Source: Crenothrix polyspora (GTDB taxonomy: Bacteria; Pseudomonadota; Gammaproteobacteria; Methylococcales; Methylomonadaceae). Taken from it: a stretch of 37,863 nt of DNA. The first letter of the stretch is position 1, and every line of letters starts with the position of its first letter. Shown here in pieces: positions 16,226 through 26,002 of the stretch. The notes under the pieces are model-generated. The model was not told the origin of the DNA. It worked only from the letters and a program-made list of their open reading frames with translations, and searched no databases. The stretch lies in NCBI GenBank assembly GCA_945877505.1, contig CAMDWT010000019.1, positions 1 to 37,863 on the forward strand. The letters are read 5' to 3'. A program made the position numbers and the translations under genes.

Positions 16226-17578
16226 ATGTCCTCAACAGCCTCTCCACAGCGAAATATACTGTCTGTTAGCCAACTTAATCGGGCAACCAGTCAATTACTT
16301 GACGAGCATTTTATGAGTGTTTTAGTTGAAGGCGAGTTATCTAATTTAGCGCAACCGTCTTCTGGACATCTCTACTTTTCTCTTAAAGACAGCCACGCAC
16401 AAGTCCGCTGTGCCTTGTTTAAAATAAATCAACGACGCATGGGATTTGTCCCAGAAAATGGTAAGCAAGTCATTGTTAAGGCGCGGGTTAGTTTGTATGA
16501 ACCTAGAGGCGACTATCAACTGATTGTCGAACATCTTGAAGAAGCCGGTGACGGCGCTTTAAGAAGAGCTTTTGATAGCTTAAAGCTCAAACTAGAAAAG
16601 GAAGGTTTATTTGCTAGCGAAAACAAACGCCCCCTGCCCGTTCTAGCAAAAACCATCGGCGTGATTACCTCACCAACAGGCGCAGCAGTCAGGGATATAC
16701 TTACGGTCTTAAAAAGGCGTTTTTCTGCGATTCCGATTATCATCTATCCGGTTGCGGTACAGGGACAGACTGCAAAACATGAGATTGCCAAGGCCATTGA
16801 AGTGGCTAATCAACTTAAACAGTGTGACGTGCTTATTTTAGCTCGGGGGGGCGGATCACTTGAAGATCTTTGGGCGTTTAATGAAGAAATTGTCGCGCGT
16901 GCTATCTTTGCTAGTGACATTCCGATTATTTCAGCCATTGGTCATGAAACAGATACGACCATTGCCGATTTTGTCGCTGATTTACGCGCTGCAACGCCTT
17001 CTGCAGCCGCAGAACATGCTAGCCCAGACCAACAGGAATGGTTGGCTAGATTTGTTTACTTAGAAAGTTTATTTCAGCATCACTTACAACGCAAGATAAC
17101 GCATCTTAAACAATCCCTAGCTTGGCTGGATAAACGCTTACAACAGCAACATCCTGGCCAGAAGTTAATCAGAAATGCGCAACGCTTAGATGAGTTAGAG
17201 TTGCGCCTTAATCAAGCGATACACATAAAAATTCGCCACCAAAAGAGTGTGCTGGATGCAAAGCGCGCTATTTTCTGGCAACACTCGCCTATCATCGCTA
17301 TTAACCGTTATAAACAACAACAAGTGTTTCTCTACAAGCGTCTAAATGCGGTCATTCATCAGACTTTAGACGGCCTTAACCAGCACTTACTAAAAGCCAG
17401 CCAAACCTTGCATGCCGTCAGCCCTTTAGCGACACTCAACCGAGGTTATGCACTGGTTATTAAGCAAGCAACAGGGGAAATCATTCAATCAACTGAACAG
17501 CTAAAACCAGGTGATAATGTGGAAACACGCTTAGCAAAAGGATGTTTTACCAGTCAAATCAAGTCGATAGATAACTAA
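16226..17578 (+). CDS. xseA: Exodeoxyribonuclease VII large subunit
   Basis: Predicted XseA of 450 residues (family about 450-460), which with XseB degrades single-stranded DNA from both ends. The N-terminal OB fold begins [19 protein letters not shown] and includes [20 protein letters not shown]. The catalytic core contains [15 protein letters not shown] and [16 protein letters not shown] around residues 205-220, then [20 protein letters not shown] long coiled-coil region follows and the C-terminus has LNRGYAL. No xseB is nearby. It is convergent with trkH, with 36 bases between the stops. Confidence 0.95.
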   Translation: MSSTASPQRNILSVSQLNRATSQLLDEHFMSVLVEGELSNLAQPSSGHLYFSLKDSHAQVRCALFKINQRRMGFVPENGKQVIVKARVSLYEPRGDYQLIVEHLEEAGDGALRRAFDSLKLKLEKEGLFASENKRPLPVLAKTIGVITSPTGAAVRDILTVLKRRFSAIPIIIYPVAVQGQTAKHEIAKAIEVANQLKQCDVLILARGGGSLEDLWAFNEEIVARAIFASDIPIISAIGHETDTTIADFVADLRAATPSAAAEHASPDQQEWLARFVYLESLFQHHLQRKITHLKQSLAWLDKRLQQQHPGQKLIRNAQRLDELELRLNQAIHIKIRHQKSVLDAKRAIFWQHSPIIAINRYKQQQVFLYKRLNAVIHQTLDGLNQHLLKASQTLHAVSPLATLNRGYALVIKQATGEIIQSTEQLKPGDNVETRLAKGCFTSQIKSIDN

Positions 17579-17614
17579 ATCTTGATACGTTAGTTAAACT
17601 AGACTCTAAAAAAG

Positions 17615-19072
17615 CTATTTTCTCCAAAATTCTGGTACAAATAAAATAACAATAGAAAATATTTGTACCCGACCTAACAGCATCGCGAAAGTACAGACTG
17701 CTTTTTGATAATCACTCAGGCTAGCGTAATTGGTCGCGGGTCCTACTTCGTTCAATCCAGGTCCGGCATTGTTAAAACAGGCAATAATCGCCGACAGTGA
17801 ACTCATAAAATCCAAGCCGCTTAATAGCAAAGCAAAAACCAAAATAACGATACAAATAAAATACAAGAAAATAAAACCCGTTACCGAGGTGATAATATTA
17901 TTGCTAACGATCGTGTCACCAATCTTCATCGGTCTAATCGCATAAGGATGAATGAATTTAAACATTTCCAAACGCGCTTGCTTCATTAAGATAATGGTAC
18001 GGATCATACGAATACCGCCCCCTGTAGAACCAGAAGAAGCAGAAAGACAACTTAAAAACAACATCCACATGGGCACAAAAATAGGCCACTTATTAAAATC
18101 TTGATTAGCAAAACCGCAATCGGTCGCAACTGTCACCAGGTTAAATGTCGCATACCGGAGAGCTGTAAAAAAATCAGGGTATGTTCCGTTATCCCACAGT
18201 ACAAAAGCGGCTAATACACAACTGCCTAACACTAAAAGCAAAAAAGCTCTTACTTCTCTGTCATAGGCATAAGGTTGAAATGAATGTTTTTTAAGCGCTA
18301 CAAAATGAGTGGCAAAATTTATGGCGGCCAATAACTGAAAAACAGTTAAGACCACTTCAATAGACAAGGAATCAAAAAATCCAACGCTACTATCGTGGGT
18401 TGAAAACCCCCCTAGACTCATTGCAGAAAAAGCATGACAAATCGCGTCAAACCAATCCATTCCAGCTAAACGCAACGCAAAAACACAAACAATGGTAATG
18501 CCAGCATAAACCAGCCACAACGCTTTCGCCGTTTGTGCAATACGGGGCGGTAAATCAGATTCTTTAACGGTGCCTGGGGATTCCGCTTTATACAATTGCA
18601 TGCCACCAATGCCTAAGATAGGCAAAATAGCCACCGCGAAAATAATAATACCCATGCCTGCAATCCAACAAAGCTCATGTCGCCAAAGATTGATTGAGAT
18701 AGGTAAATTATCAAGCCCGGTCAATATAGTTGCGCCCGTTGTGGTTAGACCCGAAACCGTTTCAAAATAAGCATCATTAAAACTAAGTGCTGGCAAATAA
18801 ATCATCAGCGGGATGGTACAAAAAACAGGAATTAATGACCACGTAATCGTTACCAACAAAAAGCCCGCTTGCCTTGATACTTTTTTGGGTGTGTTCAAGG
18901 TGGGGATAAACATTAATGCCCCCATCAAGAAGGTAATTAACGTCCCGTCTAAAAAAGCCGTCGTAGCGCCATCATTTGCTAATTTTGATGTGAGTAGGCA
19001 AGTACTCATCAGACCACTGAAGCCCATAGTGACTAGGCCAAAAATATGGACGATAGTTAACATAACATTCAT
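17615..19072 (-). CDS. trkH: Trk potassium uptake membrane subunit TrkH
   Basis: Inner-membrane K+ translocating subunit of 485 residues with about ten hydrophobic segments. The four selectivity-filter loops are visible: SGLTTTGAT at residues 108-115, AMSLGGFST, ATDCGFAN and FNNAGPGLN. They match the K+-channel-like repeats of TrkH/KtrB. The ATG at 19072 begins MNVM; an internal ATG three codons later is possible. It follows trkA by 81 bases, and the pair forms a K+ uptake system in which TrkA gates TrkH. Confidence 0.95.
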   Translation of the reverse strand: MNVMLTIVHIFGLVTMGFSGLMSTCLLTSKLANDGATTAFLDGTLITFLMGALMFIPTLNTPKKVSRQAGFLLVTITWSLIPVFCTIPLMIYLPALSFNDAYFETVSGLTTTGATILTGLDNLPISINLWRHELCWIAGMGIIIFAVAILPILGIGGMQLYKAESPGTVKESDLPPRIAQTAKALWLVYAGITIVCVFALRLAGMDWFDAICHAFSAMSLGGFSTHDSSVGFFDSLSIEVVLTVFQLLAAINFATHFVALKKHSFQPYAYDREVRAFLLLVLGSCVLAAFVLWDNGTYPDFFTALRYATFNLVTVATDCGFANQDFNKWPIFVPMWMLFLSCLSASSGSTGGGIRMIRTIILMKQARLEMFKFIHPYAIRPMKIGDTIVSNNIITSVTGFIFLYFICIVILVFALLLSGLDFMSSLSAIIACFNNAGPGLNEVGPATNYASLSDYQKAVCTFAMLLGRVQIFSIVILFVPEFWRK

Positions 19073-19153
19073 AGACGTTTTTACAGTGTAGTCAGCATAA
19101 GAAATAAAATAACGTAGCCATCGTTTAGGTTTTCTTAACCTAAATAGCGGTCA

Positions 19154-20521
19154 TTAAGCCAGCGGTTGAAAGAGGGCTTCAATATAACTCACCAGCTTTT
19201 TCTCCATCGCAAACATGATCACATGATCATTTTCTGCAAAGAGTGTGTCATGGTGTATAGGAATGACTTGTTGGTTGCGGATTAACGCGCCCATCACAAT
19301 CCCGGGGGGGAAATTAATAGAATCTACGCGACGTCCTACCACCGATCCCTCATTATTATGGTTATCGTGGGCAATGGCTTCTATCGCCTCTGCGGTTCCA
19401 CCACATAGGGAGGTTACCTGCTCTACATCACCACGACGTATATATTTTAAGATACTGCCCAAGGTTTCTTGATTAGGCAGCACCGTGACATCAATGCCCG
19501 TCCCCGGCAATAACTTAGTGTAAGATTTATGATTTAGCAGACAGATTGTTTTTCTAGCCCCTAAACTCTTTGCCAGTGAAGCAGAGATGATATTGACGCC
19601 ATCATTCTCAGTAATGGCACAAAATAAGTCGGCGCTTTCAATAGACTCATCCAACAGGAGTGCTTCATCGGCACAATCCCCCAATAACACCACTGTGTGA
19701 TGAAGATCATTAGCAATTTTATTGGCGCGAATGGGATCTTTTTCAATGATTTTTACTTGATAGTCATGCTCTAAGGCTAAAGCCAAACGTTTACCAATGT
19801 GACCTCCGCCAGCAATGATGATACGTTTGATCGGGGCTTCTAACTTGTCCAACTCTCTCAAGACACGTAAAACTTCGGTGCGTGGTGCGACAAAAAAGAC
19901 TTCATCGTCTGTTTCTATACTGACTTCGCCACTCACACAGATTGGTTTACCTTGTCTAAAAATGGCAACCACCCGTGTTTTACCGTCAGATAAGCGCTCT
20001 TTAAGCGTTTTAATCTTTTTGCCGGTTAAAAATCCATTTTCGATGACTTTTACAGAAAATAATCTAACCAAACCGCCAGCAAAATCGGATATATGTAAAA
20101 CACCTGGGAATTCTATTAAATTACGAATGGATTCCATCACGATTTGTTCTGGACTAATGACAATATCAACTGGAATGCCATTAGGACCAAACAACTTTGG
20201 GTTTTTTAAATAATCAATAGCACGTACTCGAGCTATTGTTTTAGGTCGATTATGTAAAGCATTAATAATGAGACACGCCAACATATTGGTTTCATCACTA
20301 TCGGTGACCGCTATCACAATGTCTGTATTATCAATTCCCGCTTGTTGCAAAACACTTGGATGCGCTGCATTCCCAGTGACCGTAGCAATATCGAAGCGAT
20401 CTTTTAAAGCATCCAGAAGTTCTTGCCTGAAATCAATAACGACAATATCGTTTTCTTCACTGGCAAAAGCCTCGGCAACAGAAGAGCCAGTGACACCTGC
20501 TCCAAGAATAAGAATTTTCAT
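19154..20521 (-). CDS. trkA: Trk potassium uptake regulatory subunit TrkA
   Basis: Cytoplasmic NAD(H)-binding gating subunit of TrkH, 455 residues. It is a duplicated RCK protein: the first Rossmann fold starts MKILILGAGVTGSSVA, the second has IIIAGGGHIGKRLA near residue 235, each followed by a TrkA-C domain. Typical phrases are AVTDSDETNMLACLI and CAITENDGVNIISASLA. It is co-directional with trkH. The upstream gap to the membrane protein gene probably holds its promoter. Confidence 0.95.
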   Translation of the reverse strand: MKILILGAGVTGSSVAEAFASEENDIVVIDFRQELLDALKDRFDIATVTGNAAHPSVLQQAGIDNTDIVIAVTDSDETNMLACLIINALHNRPKTIARVRAIDYLKNPKLFGPNGIPVDIVISPEQIVMESIRNLIEFPGVLHISDFAGGLVRLFSVKVIENGFLTGKKIKTLKERLSDGKTRVVAIFRQGKPICVSGEVSIETDDEVFFVAPRTEVLRVLRELDKLEAPIKRIIIAGGGHIGKRLALALEHDYQVKIIEKDPIRANKIANDLHHTVVLLGDCADEALLLDESIESADLFCAITENDGVNIISASLAKSLGARKTICLLNHKSYTKLLPGTGIDVTVLPNQETLGSILKYIRRGDVEQVTSLCGGTAEAIEAIAHDNHNNEGSVVGRRVDSINFPPGIVMGALIRNQQVIPIHHDTLFAENDHVIMFAMEKKLVSYIEALFQPLA

Positions 20522-20726
20522 TAATAATATACCGAATTATACAACCGTAAATGTACTCAAAAGACGGACACGAAAAGGGGCTATTTTACCTGATTAACCC
20601 AGTTTTCAAACCTTTATGCGCTTGAAACTAGAAAAACAATAAGGTTTTTAATTTATGGTTTGATTTATAGCAAAAAAGAAAGGCTGAAAACTATCTAAAA
20701 AAGAGGTTATTTTGTAAAAAATCACT

Positions 20727-21230
20727 TTAAAAACAACTACCATAATCAAGCAACAACTCTTCACAGTTAAAAAAGAGTCGCGGGTAATCTATGCGAATCA
20801 CTAACTTTAGAGCATATTCACATAAAACAGCGAACGTTAATAAGCGTGCGCCGCCTGCCCAAATTTTTAAATCTACCTGAGCAGAGCAACGCCAAACGGC
20901 GACTAGCCACCAAATAATGGGCAGTAAAAACATAAAATGGACATCATCCCAACTAGAAACGGTCAATAAACCACTTTTTGCTAGCGTATCAGCCACATAC
21001 AAACCGCCATTTAAGACAATGAAAAAAGGCCAGAACACCCACTTTAACGTTGAAGTTCCTGTCCAAGCTGAAAAGAAATAGTGACCTTTATTATCTAATT
21101 GATATTTTTCTAAACGTTGTGGTGCGCTAATCACAAAAATAATCAAAAGCGCTAGTGAAATGATCAGTAATTCTAAAGGGCTTGCAAAACCAATAGAATT
21201 AAAAAATAACGGTAATGAATAAATAAACAT
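20727..21230 (-). CDS. Uncharacterised inner-membrane protein
   Basis: A 167-residue protein with about four hydrophobic segments (near residues 12-36, 62-82, 95-113 and 123-146). I do not recognise a family. Notable features are many tryptophans in the middle (TLKWVFWPFF, IIWWLVAVW) and a conserved-looking polar turn DDVHFM between helices. The C-terminus has two Cys (NCEELL, GSCF). The ATG is 14 bases after the sbcB stop, so it is probably cotranscribed with sbcB, which is the only hint of context. Confidence 0.7.
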   Translation of the reverse strand: MFIYSLPLFFNSIGFASPLELLIISLALLIIFVISAPQRLEKYQLDNKGHYFFSAWTGTSTLKWVFWPFFIVLNGGLYVADTLAKSGLLTVSSWDDVHFMFLLPIIWWLVAVWRCSAQVDLKIWAGGARLLTFAVLCEYALKLVIRIDYPRLFFNCEELLLDYGSCF

Positions 21231-21244
21231 AGTTAATAATCGTG

Positions 21245-22678
21245 TTATTCAAAATTGGCATGTAACGCTGCATAAGCGTCCAATGCGTTAATAATATCGT
21301 CCTTGCCCTGTTGGCTATCGCGTAAGTTTTGTAAGCGCAAGTGATAGTCAGCAAGCGTTATACCAGCACCCGCTTGTTGACCGGTGAGTCGCTCTTTACA
21401 AAACGCATCCCACTGAAGTTGCTCTGCTTCGGTCAGGGTATGTGGGTAATTTCTCGCTCTATATCTAAATAACATCTCGGATAATCGAGAATCTGTAAAT
21501 TTAAAATCTGCTTGGGCTAGTTGCTCTGGCGATAAGGATCTTATTTTTGCCATTTTCTGCTTATCTAGGTCAGAAAAAAATCCACCGCTGTAAATAGCCA
21601 AATCTGGATCTAAAGGCTCATTTGAATAAGTCTGAGCGCTAAAAACAGCCGCTATTTTATCAGCAAGGCCAAGGGCGACCTTAAGCTTATCAAGATTGAT
21701 AAAGCACGCTACTAAATCAAGACCTAAGCGTTGTGCGTCTTCTGGCCTTATAACCGACACAGGGGCTAAAACAGGACATTTATTAATATGCACTGTTTTT
21801 AAAGGAATTCTGTGGATACCTTCGGGTAAATCAGCGGTTGCGGTAAAAATTCGCTCACGAATTTGATCACTAGTTAACGTAAGTAAAGGTTCTGGATCAA
21901 CTGACAAATCATAAACAATAACCCCATTATTATTAGTAGGGTGCTTACAAAGTGGTAAAACAATAGCAAGCGCATTTTGGGTTGCCGCATATTTGCCAGA
22001 AATATGAACCAGCGGTTTAAAGCTACCCAACTGTAGTAATTCAACGACTTGAGCCTTGAGGCGGTGCGTCAGCAAAAACTGATAAAGTTTGGGTTGTGCT
22101 CGTTTAACTAACTTTGCGATTTCAATCGTTGCCTGAACATCTGATAAGGCCTCATGAGCCGCCTCATGAGCAATACCATTGGCTAGGGTCAATTGATCAA
22201 GTTTTAAACTCGGCGTGCCGTCATCGGTAAGCGGCCAATGGATACCGTCAGGACGCAATGCTCTTGCGGCTCTAACGACATCAATCATATCCCAGCGGGA
22301 ATTTCCATTTCGCCATTCCCGCTCATAAGGATCAAAAAAATTACGATACAGACTATTTCGGGTGACTTCATCATCAAAACGAAGATTGTTATACCCGACC
22401 GTACAGGTATTAGGCTGAAGAAGCTGCTGATTTATTTGCGTTATAAAGTCGGCTTCACAGACGCCTTTTTGTTCGGCCAATTGCGGGGTAATGCCGGTAA
22501 TCACACAAGCATCGGGATGGGGAAGATAATCAGGTGTAGGCTTGCAATAAATAACGAGAGGATCTTCAAGGCTATTGAAATCCTCATCCGTTCGTAGGCC
22601 AGCAAATTGAACAGGCCGATCCCGTTGAGGATCAGTACCAAAGGTTTCGTAATCATGCCAATAGAAGGTTTGCATCAT
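21245..22678 (-). CDS. sbcB: Exodeoxyribonuclease I
   Basis: Predicted ExoI of 477 residues, which digests single-stranded DNA 3'-5' in recombination and mismatch repair. The DEDDh exonuclease domain starts FYWHDYETFGTDPQRDRPVQF, with Asp9 and Glu11 as metal ligands, GYNNLRFDDEVTR as motif II and HEALSDVQATI as motif III. The rest corresponds to the SH3-like and helical ExoI C-terminal domains (RYRARNYPHTLTEAE). Length fits the family. Two ATG codons stand in tandem at the start; either may be used. Its neighbour xseA is another single-strand exonuclease subunit, but on the other strand and 3.7 kb away. Confidence 0.94.
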   Translation of the reverse strand: MMQTFYWHDYETFGTDPQRDRPVQFAGLRTDEDFNSLEDPLVIYCKPTPDYLPHPDACVITGITPQLAEQKGVCEADFITQINQQLLQPNTCTVGYNNLRFDDEVTRNSLYRNFFDPYEREWRNGNSRWDMIDVVRAARALRPDGIHWPLTDDGTPSLKLDQLTLANGIAHEAAHEALSDVQATIEIAKLVKRAQPKLYQFLLTHRLKAQVVELLQLGSFKPLVHISGKYAATQNALAIVLPLCKHPTNNNGVIVYDLSVDPEPLLTLTSDQIRERIFTATADLPEGIHRIPLKTVHINKCPVLAPVSVIRPEDAQRLGLDLVACFINLDKLKVALGLADKIAAVFSAQTYSNEPLDPDLAIYSGGFFSDLDKQKMAKIRSLSPEQLAQADFKFTDSRLSEMLFRYRARNYPHTLTEAEQLQWDAFCKERLTGQQAGAGITLADYHLRLQNLRDSQQGKDDIINALDAYAALHANFE

Positions 22679-22699
22679 GATAACGATCTATTAATCAGG

Positions 22700-23092
22700 C
22701 TAAATAGCGACAAAAGCTCTTAAGACATCGACACGACTAATAACACCCACCAGGTGTCCGTCATGAAATACAGGAAAACTTCTTACGGAGGACTTTTGAA
22801 ATTTTTCAGCCAGATCGACAATGGATGCTTGAGAATCAATATGTATCGTTTCTGTCGTCATATATTCCCCTACCATACCGCTTATCCCTTGATTATAAAC
22901 GCTTTCTAAAAAGACTCTCATACCATCTTTTTCTGAAAACATGCCCACTAACTGACCTTTAGAATCAATAACGGGGGCGCAGGTTATTTTATGATCTAAT
23001 AATTTTTTAATAGCATCAATCACTTTAGTTTCTTTAGTTAAAGTGATTAATCTTTTAGCCATATAATCGGCTACTGTAATTTTAGCTAACAT
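22700..23092 (-). CDS. Tandem CBS-domain protein
   Basis: A 130-residue stand-alone pair of CBS domains. The first covers roughly residues 1-65 (ADYMAKRLITLTKETKVIDA; CAPVIDSKGQLVGMFSE) and the second 72-130 (VGEYMTTETIHIDSQASIVD; SFPVFHDGHLVGVISRVDVL). Such proteins bind adenine nucleotides and act as sensors, but the target is unknown. The start is supported by GAGG 8 bases before the ATG. It lies 55 bases after nqrM in the same direction, possibly in one transcript. Confidence 0.85.
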   Translation of the reverse strand: MLAKITVADYMAKRLITLTKETKVIDAIKKLLDHKITCAPVIDSKGQLVGMFSEKDGMRVFLESVYNQGISGMVGEYMTTETIHIDSQASIVDLAEKFQKSSVRSFPVFHDGHLVGVISRVDVLRAFVAI

Positions 23093-23147
23093 GATATCGA
23101 CCTCGTCAATTAATGAAAATAGACCGACTCCACACTTTAAGCCAGCC

Positions 23148-23333
23148 TTAATTTAATTGGGCATCTGCCTCAATTTTCTTTCTTTTATCACATTTTTCAA
23201 TACAAACACATTCAGCTTTACTCATGCCACCACCACAAGATCCCTTGATGGCTCGCCTACCAAAAATAACACCTACAGCCATAATTGCAATAACAATTAA
23301 CATAAGTACAAAAGTTACTAGAAAATAAGTCAT
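23148..23333 (-). CDS. nqrM: Na+-NQR maturation protein NqrM
   Basis: A 61-residue protein with an N-terminal transmembrane helix followed by GRRAIKGSCGGG and a cysteine cluster, C33, C42, C44 and C48. This is the NqrM (DUF539) pattern; NqrM delivers iron for the Fe site between NqrD and NqrE. It lies downstream of nqrF, as in other gammaproteobacteria, but apbE, often located between them, is missing and a terminator-like hairpin stands between. A local promoter or read-through must therefore express it. Confidence 0.9.
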   Translation of the reverse strand: MTYFLVTFVLMLIVIAIMAVGVIFGRRAIKGSCGGGMSKAECVCIEKCDKRKKIEADAQLN

Positions 23334-23390
23334 ATTTCTTCTCCTAAAAACCAGTATGAATCGACGTTACGTAACATCAGATCCCATAAT

Positions 23391-23431
23391 AAAAAAAACG
23401 AGGAATTGACCTAGCCAAACCTCGTTTTTTT
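23391..23431. terminator. Bidirectional rho-independent terminator after nqrF
   Basis: An inverted repeat AAAACGAGG / CCTCGTTTT with flanking A8 on the left and T7 on the right and a 16-base loop. Read on the minus strand the CCTCG arm is followed by eight T residues, so it fits an intrinsic terminator for the nqr operon. It lies about 50 bases after the nqrF stop and before nqrM. Confidence 0.72.
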
Positions 23432-23438
23432 CTTTTCT

Positions 23439-23469
23439 GACCCTTTACATCCTAAGAATTCAAAGGGTC
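23439..23469 (-). terminator. Second hairpin after nqrF
   Basis: A perfect 8-base-pair stem GACCCTTT / AAAGGGTC with a 15-base loop begins 11 bases after the nqrF stop. It has no T tract of its own on the minus strand but stands just before the stronger terminator at 23391-23431. It may protect the 3' end of the nqr mRNA. Confidence 0.45.
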
Positions 23470-23480
23470 TTGTTCAAACG

Positions 23481-24701
23481 TTAGCCACCAAAGTCATCTA
23501 ACATGATATTTTCTGGCTCTACGCCATTATCCAATAACATATTAATAACAGAGGTGTTCATGATTGGAGGTCCACACATATAGAACTCACAATCTTCTGG
23601 CGCAGGATGTTTTTTAATAAACTCTTCATAAAGAATATTATGAATAAAGCCTTTATAACCATCCCAATTATCATCTGCTAACGGATCTGATAAAGCAACA
23701 TGCCATTCAAAATTTTCATTTTCTCTGGCAAGCATGTCAAAATCTTCAACATAGAACATTTCACGCTTACTACGTGCGCCATACCAGAAAGTGATTTTAC
23801 GTTTAGATTTTAATCGACGTAAGAGGTCGAAAATATGTGAACGCATAGGGGCCATACCTGCACCACCGCCAACAAAGACCATTTCCGCTTCAGTATCTCT
23901 GGCATAAAACTCACCATAAGGACCTGAGATAATACATTTATCACCTGGTTTTAAGTCAAAGATATAAGAAGACATAATACCTGGTGGAACGCTATCTGGA
24001 GCACCCGGTGGAGGTGTCGCGATACGCACATTCAGCATAATTTCTTTTTCTTCGGGATAACTTGCCATTGAATAAGCACGTAAAGCCGGCTCTTTGACCT
24101 CAGAAACATAACGCCATAGATTGAACTTATCCCAATCATCACGGAATTTTTCTTCAACGGCGAAATCAGCATATTTAGCGATATGAGCAGGACATTCAAT
24201 TTGAATATAGCCGCCCGCTCGGTAATTAATTTCTTCGCCTTTAGGTAATTGTAAAACCAGTTCTTTAATGAAAGTGGCCACGTTATTATTTGATTTAACG
24301 GTACATTCCCATTTCTTGACGCCGAATACATCATCTTCGACTTCAATACTCATATTATGTTTTACTGATACCTGACAAGCTAAGCGCTCACCGTGCGCCG
24401 CTTCACGTTTAGTAATATGCGTCAATTCAGTCGGTAAGATTTCTCCACCACCTGAATGCACTTTAACTTTACACTGTGCACAAGTACCGCCACCACCACA
24501 AGCTGATGAAACGAATAAACCATTATCAGCCAGCGCTGTTAATAGTTTTGAACCAACAGGCACATGAATTTTCTTTTCATCATTGATCAGGATCTCAACA
24601 TCTCCTTCTGCGACCAATTTGCTTTTAGCACCGATAATGACAAATACCAATGCTATAACAAAAGCCGTGAAAATTATGATCCCTAATAGAATTTCCAGCA
24701 T
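23481..24701 (-). CDS. nqrF: Na+-translocating NADH:quinone reductase subunit F
   Basis: NADH-oxidising subunit of 406 residues, anchored by one N-terminal helix (residues 1-26). The [2Fe-2S] ferredoxin domain has C68, C74, C77 and C109 ([19 protein letters not shown]). FAD binding is shown by [12 protein letters not shown] and NAD binding by [13 protein letters not shown], and [11 protein letters not shown] is the reductase C-terminal motif. It takes electrons from NADH and passes them to the 2Fe-2S centre and onward through NqrD/E, NqrC and NqrB. Last gene of the operon, 12 bases after nqrE. Confidence 0.97.
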   Translation of the reverse strand: MLEILLGIIIFTAFVIALVFVIIGAKSKLVAEGDVEILINDEKKIHVPVGSKLLTALADNGLFVSSACGGGGTCAQCKVKVHSGGGEILPTELTHITKREAAHGERLACQVSVKHNMSIEVEDDVFGVKKWECTVKSNNNVATFIKELVLQLPKGEEINYRAGGYIQIECPAHIAKYADFAVEEKFRDDWDKFNLWRYVSEVKEPALRAYSMASYPEEKEIMLNVRIATPPPGAPDSVPPGIMSSYIFDLKPGDKCIISGPYGEFYARDTEAEMVFVGGGAGMAPMRSHIFDLLRRLKSKRKITFWYGARSKREMFYVEDFDMLARENENFEWHVALSDPLADDNWDGYKGFIHNILYEEFIKKHPAPEDCEFYMCGPPIMNTSVINMLLDNGVEPENIMLDDFGG

Positions 24702-24713
24702 TACACTACCTTC

Positions 24714-25322
24714 TTAAAGTTGGATTCCAGAGAAAGCCATGAAGCCAAGCGACATCAGACCCGCAGTAATAAAAGTAATACCCAAACCTTGTAAGCCGGC
24801 AGGTATATCACTGTATTTAAGTTTTTCGCGCACACCCGCCATAACAGTAATGGCCAATGCCCAGCCTAAACCACTGCCTACACCGTAAGTGACACTTTCT
24901 CCGAAATTATAATCACGTTCAATCATAAATAAACTACCACCAAGAATCGCGCAGTTTACAGTGATTAATGGAAGAAACACGCCTAAAGCATGATACAAAG
25001 CAGGAAAAAATTTATCTAAAATCATTTCAAGAATTTGTACTAATGCGGCGATCATCCCGATACAACTTAATAGTGCTAAAAAGCTTAAATCAACACCTTT
25101 TATGCCTATCCAAGATAATGCATCTTCTTTTAACAAGGCATGGTAAACAATATTATTAGCCGGTACAGTAATCGCCTGCACCACCATGACTGCAATACCT
25201 AAACCCATTGCGGTAGAAATCTTTTTGGATACCGCAATAAAAGTACACATCCCTAAAAAGAAAGAGAGTGCAAGATTTTCAATAAAGACAGCCTTTACAA
25301 ATAAACTGATATAAGCTTCCAT
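24714..25322 (-). CDS. nqrE: Na+-translocating NADH:quinone reductase subunit E
   Basis: Integral membrane subunit of 202 residues with six hydrophobic helices. It starts [20 protein letters not shown]. Cys26 (LGMC) in the first half and Cys120-like residue in [11 protein letters not shown] are the expected ligands of the iron centre shared with NqrD. NqrD and NqrE are inverted paralogues and form the path between NqrF and NqrC. Its ATG overlaps the nqrD stop in TAATG. Confidence 0.95.
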   Translation of the reverse strand: MEAYISLFVKAVFIENLALSFFLGMCTFIAVSKKISTAMGLGIAVMVVQAITVPANNIVYHALLKEDALSWIGIKGVDLSFLALLSCIGMIAALVQILEMILDKFFPALYHALGVFLPLITVNCAILGGSLFMIERDYNFGESVTYGVGSGLGWALAITVMAGVREKLKYSDIPAGLQGLGITFITAGLMSLGFMAFSGIQL

Positions 25323-26002
25323 TAGTGATGCCCTCCTTCACCATGAGCAATCGACATAATCTTAAACTCTACTTTTTCAGCTTGGCCAGGTTTCCATTGA
25401 CGGACAGCCCAGATAATCAAACCAATAATAAAGAAAGCACTCGGTGGCAATAACATCAAGCCATTTGGATCATACCAACCACCGTCTTTAGTCAATTTGA
25501 AAACTTCAATGCCTAGTAACTTACCAGAACCTAACGTTTCTCTGAAAAAAGCAACAATAATCAAAATCAAGCTATAGCCTAAACCATTACCTATACCATC
25601 CATGAAGCTTTCTAAAGGCGGATTTTTCATCGCGTAGCCTTCAGCACGTCCCATTACGATACAGTTAGTGATAATCAATCCAACAAATACAGATAACTGT
25701 TTACTAACATCATAGGCAAACGCTTTAAGTATCTGATCAACCACAATAACTAATGAGGCAATAATGGTCATTTGCACAATAATCCGGATGCTGCTTGGAA
25801 TATGGTTTCTAATCGCACTAATTGCAGCACTTGAAAAGGCCGTTACCAAGGTTAAAGCCAATGCCATAATTAACGAGGTCGACATTTGTGATGTGACCGC
25901 TAATGCAGAACAAATACCTAATACTTGTAAAGTAATAGGATTGTCATTAACTAATGGAGCTGTTAATACTTTTTTTGTTTCATCATTCAAAATTGCGCTC
26001 AT
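25322..26002 (-). CDS. nqrD: Na+-translocating NADH:quinone reductase subunit D
   Basis: Integral membrane subunit of 226 residues with about six helices. [20 protein letters not shown] holds the first Cys ligand of the shared iron site, and [20 protein letters not shown] the second. [18 protein letters not shown] is the conserved C-terminal helix. The ATG overlaps the nqrC stop in ATGA and its own stop overlaps the nqrE start, so translation is coupled. Confidence 0.95.
   Translation of the reverse strand: MSAILNDETKKVLTAPLVNDNPITLQVLGICSALAVTSQMSTSLIMALALTLVTAFSSAAISAIRNHIPSSIRIIVQMTIIASLVIVVDQILKAFAYDVSKQLSVFVGLIITNCIVMGRAEGYAMKNPPLESFMDGIGNGLGYSLILIIVAFFRETLGSGKLLGIEVFKLTKDGGWYDPNGLMLLPPSAFFIIGLIIWAVRQWKPGQAEKVEFKIMSIAHGEGGHH

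Noticed and set aside
19815-20213. Plus-strand open frame of 132 codons opposite trkA
   Set aside because: Shadow of trkA on the other strand; no homology seen and no start signal.
20522-20726. Possible RNA gene or terminator in the 205-base gap before trkA
   Set aside because: No tRNA-like T-loop, no convincing hairpin with T tract and no small open frame with a ribosome-binding site; it most likely only holds the trkA promoter.
24032-24346. Minus-strand open frame of about 104 codons inside nqrF
   Set aside because: It lies in another frame of the well-supported nqrF coding sequence and has no recognisable motif.
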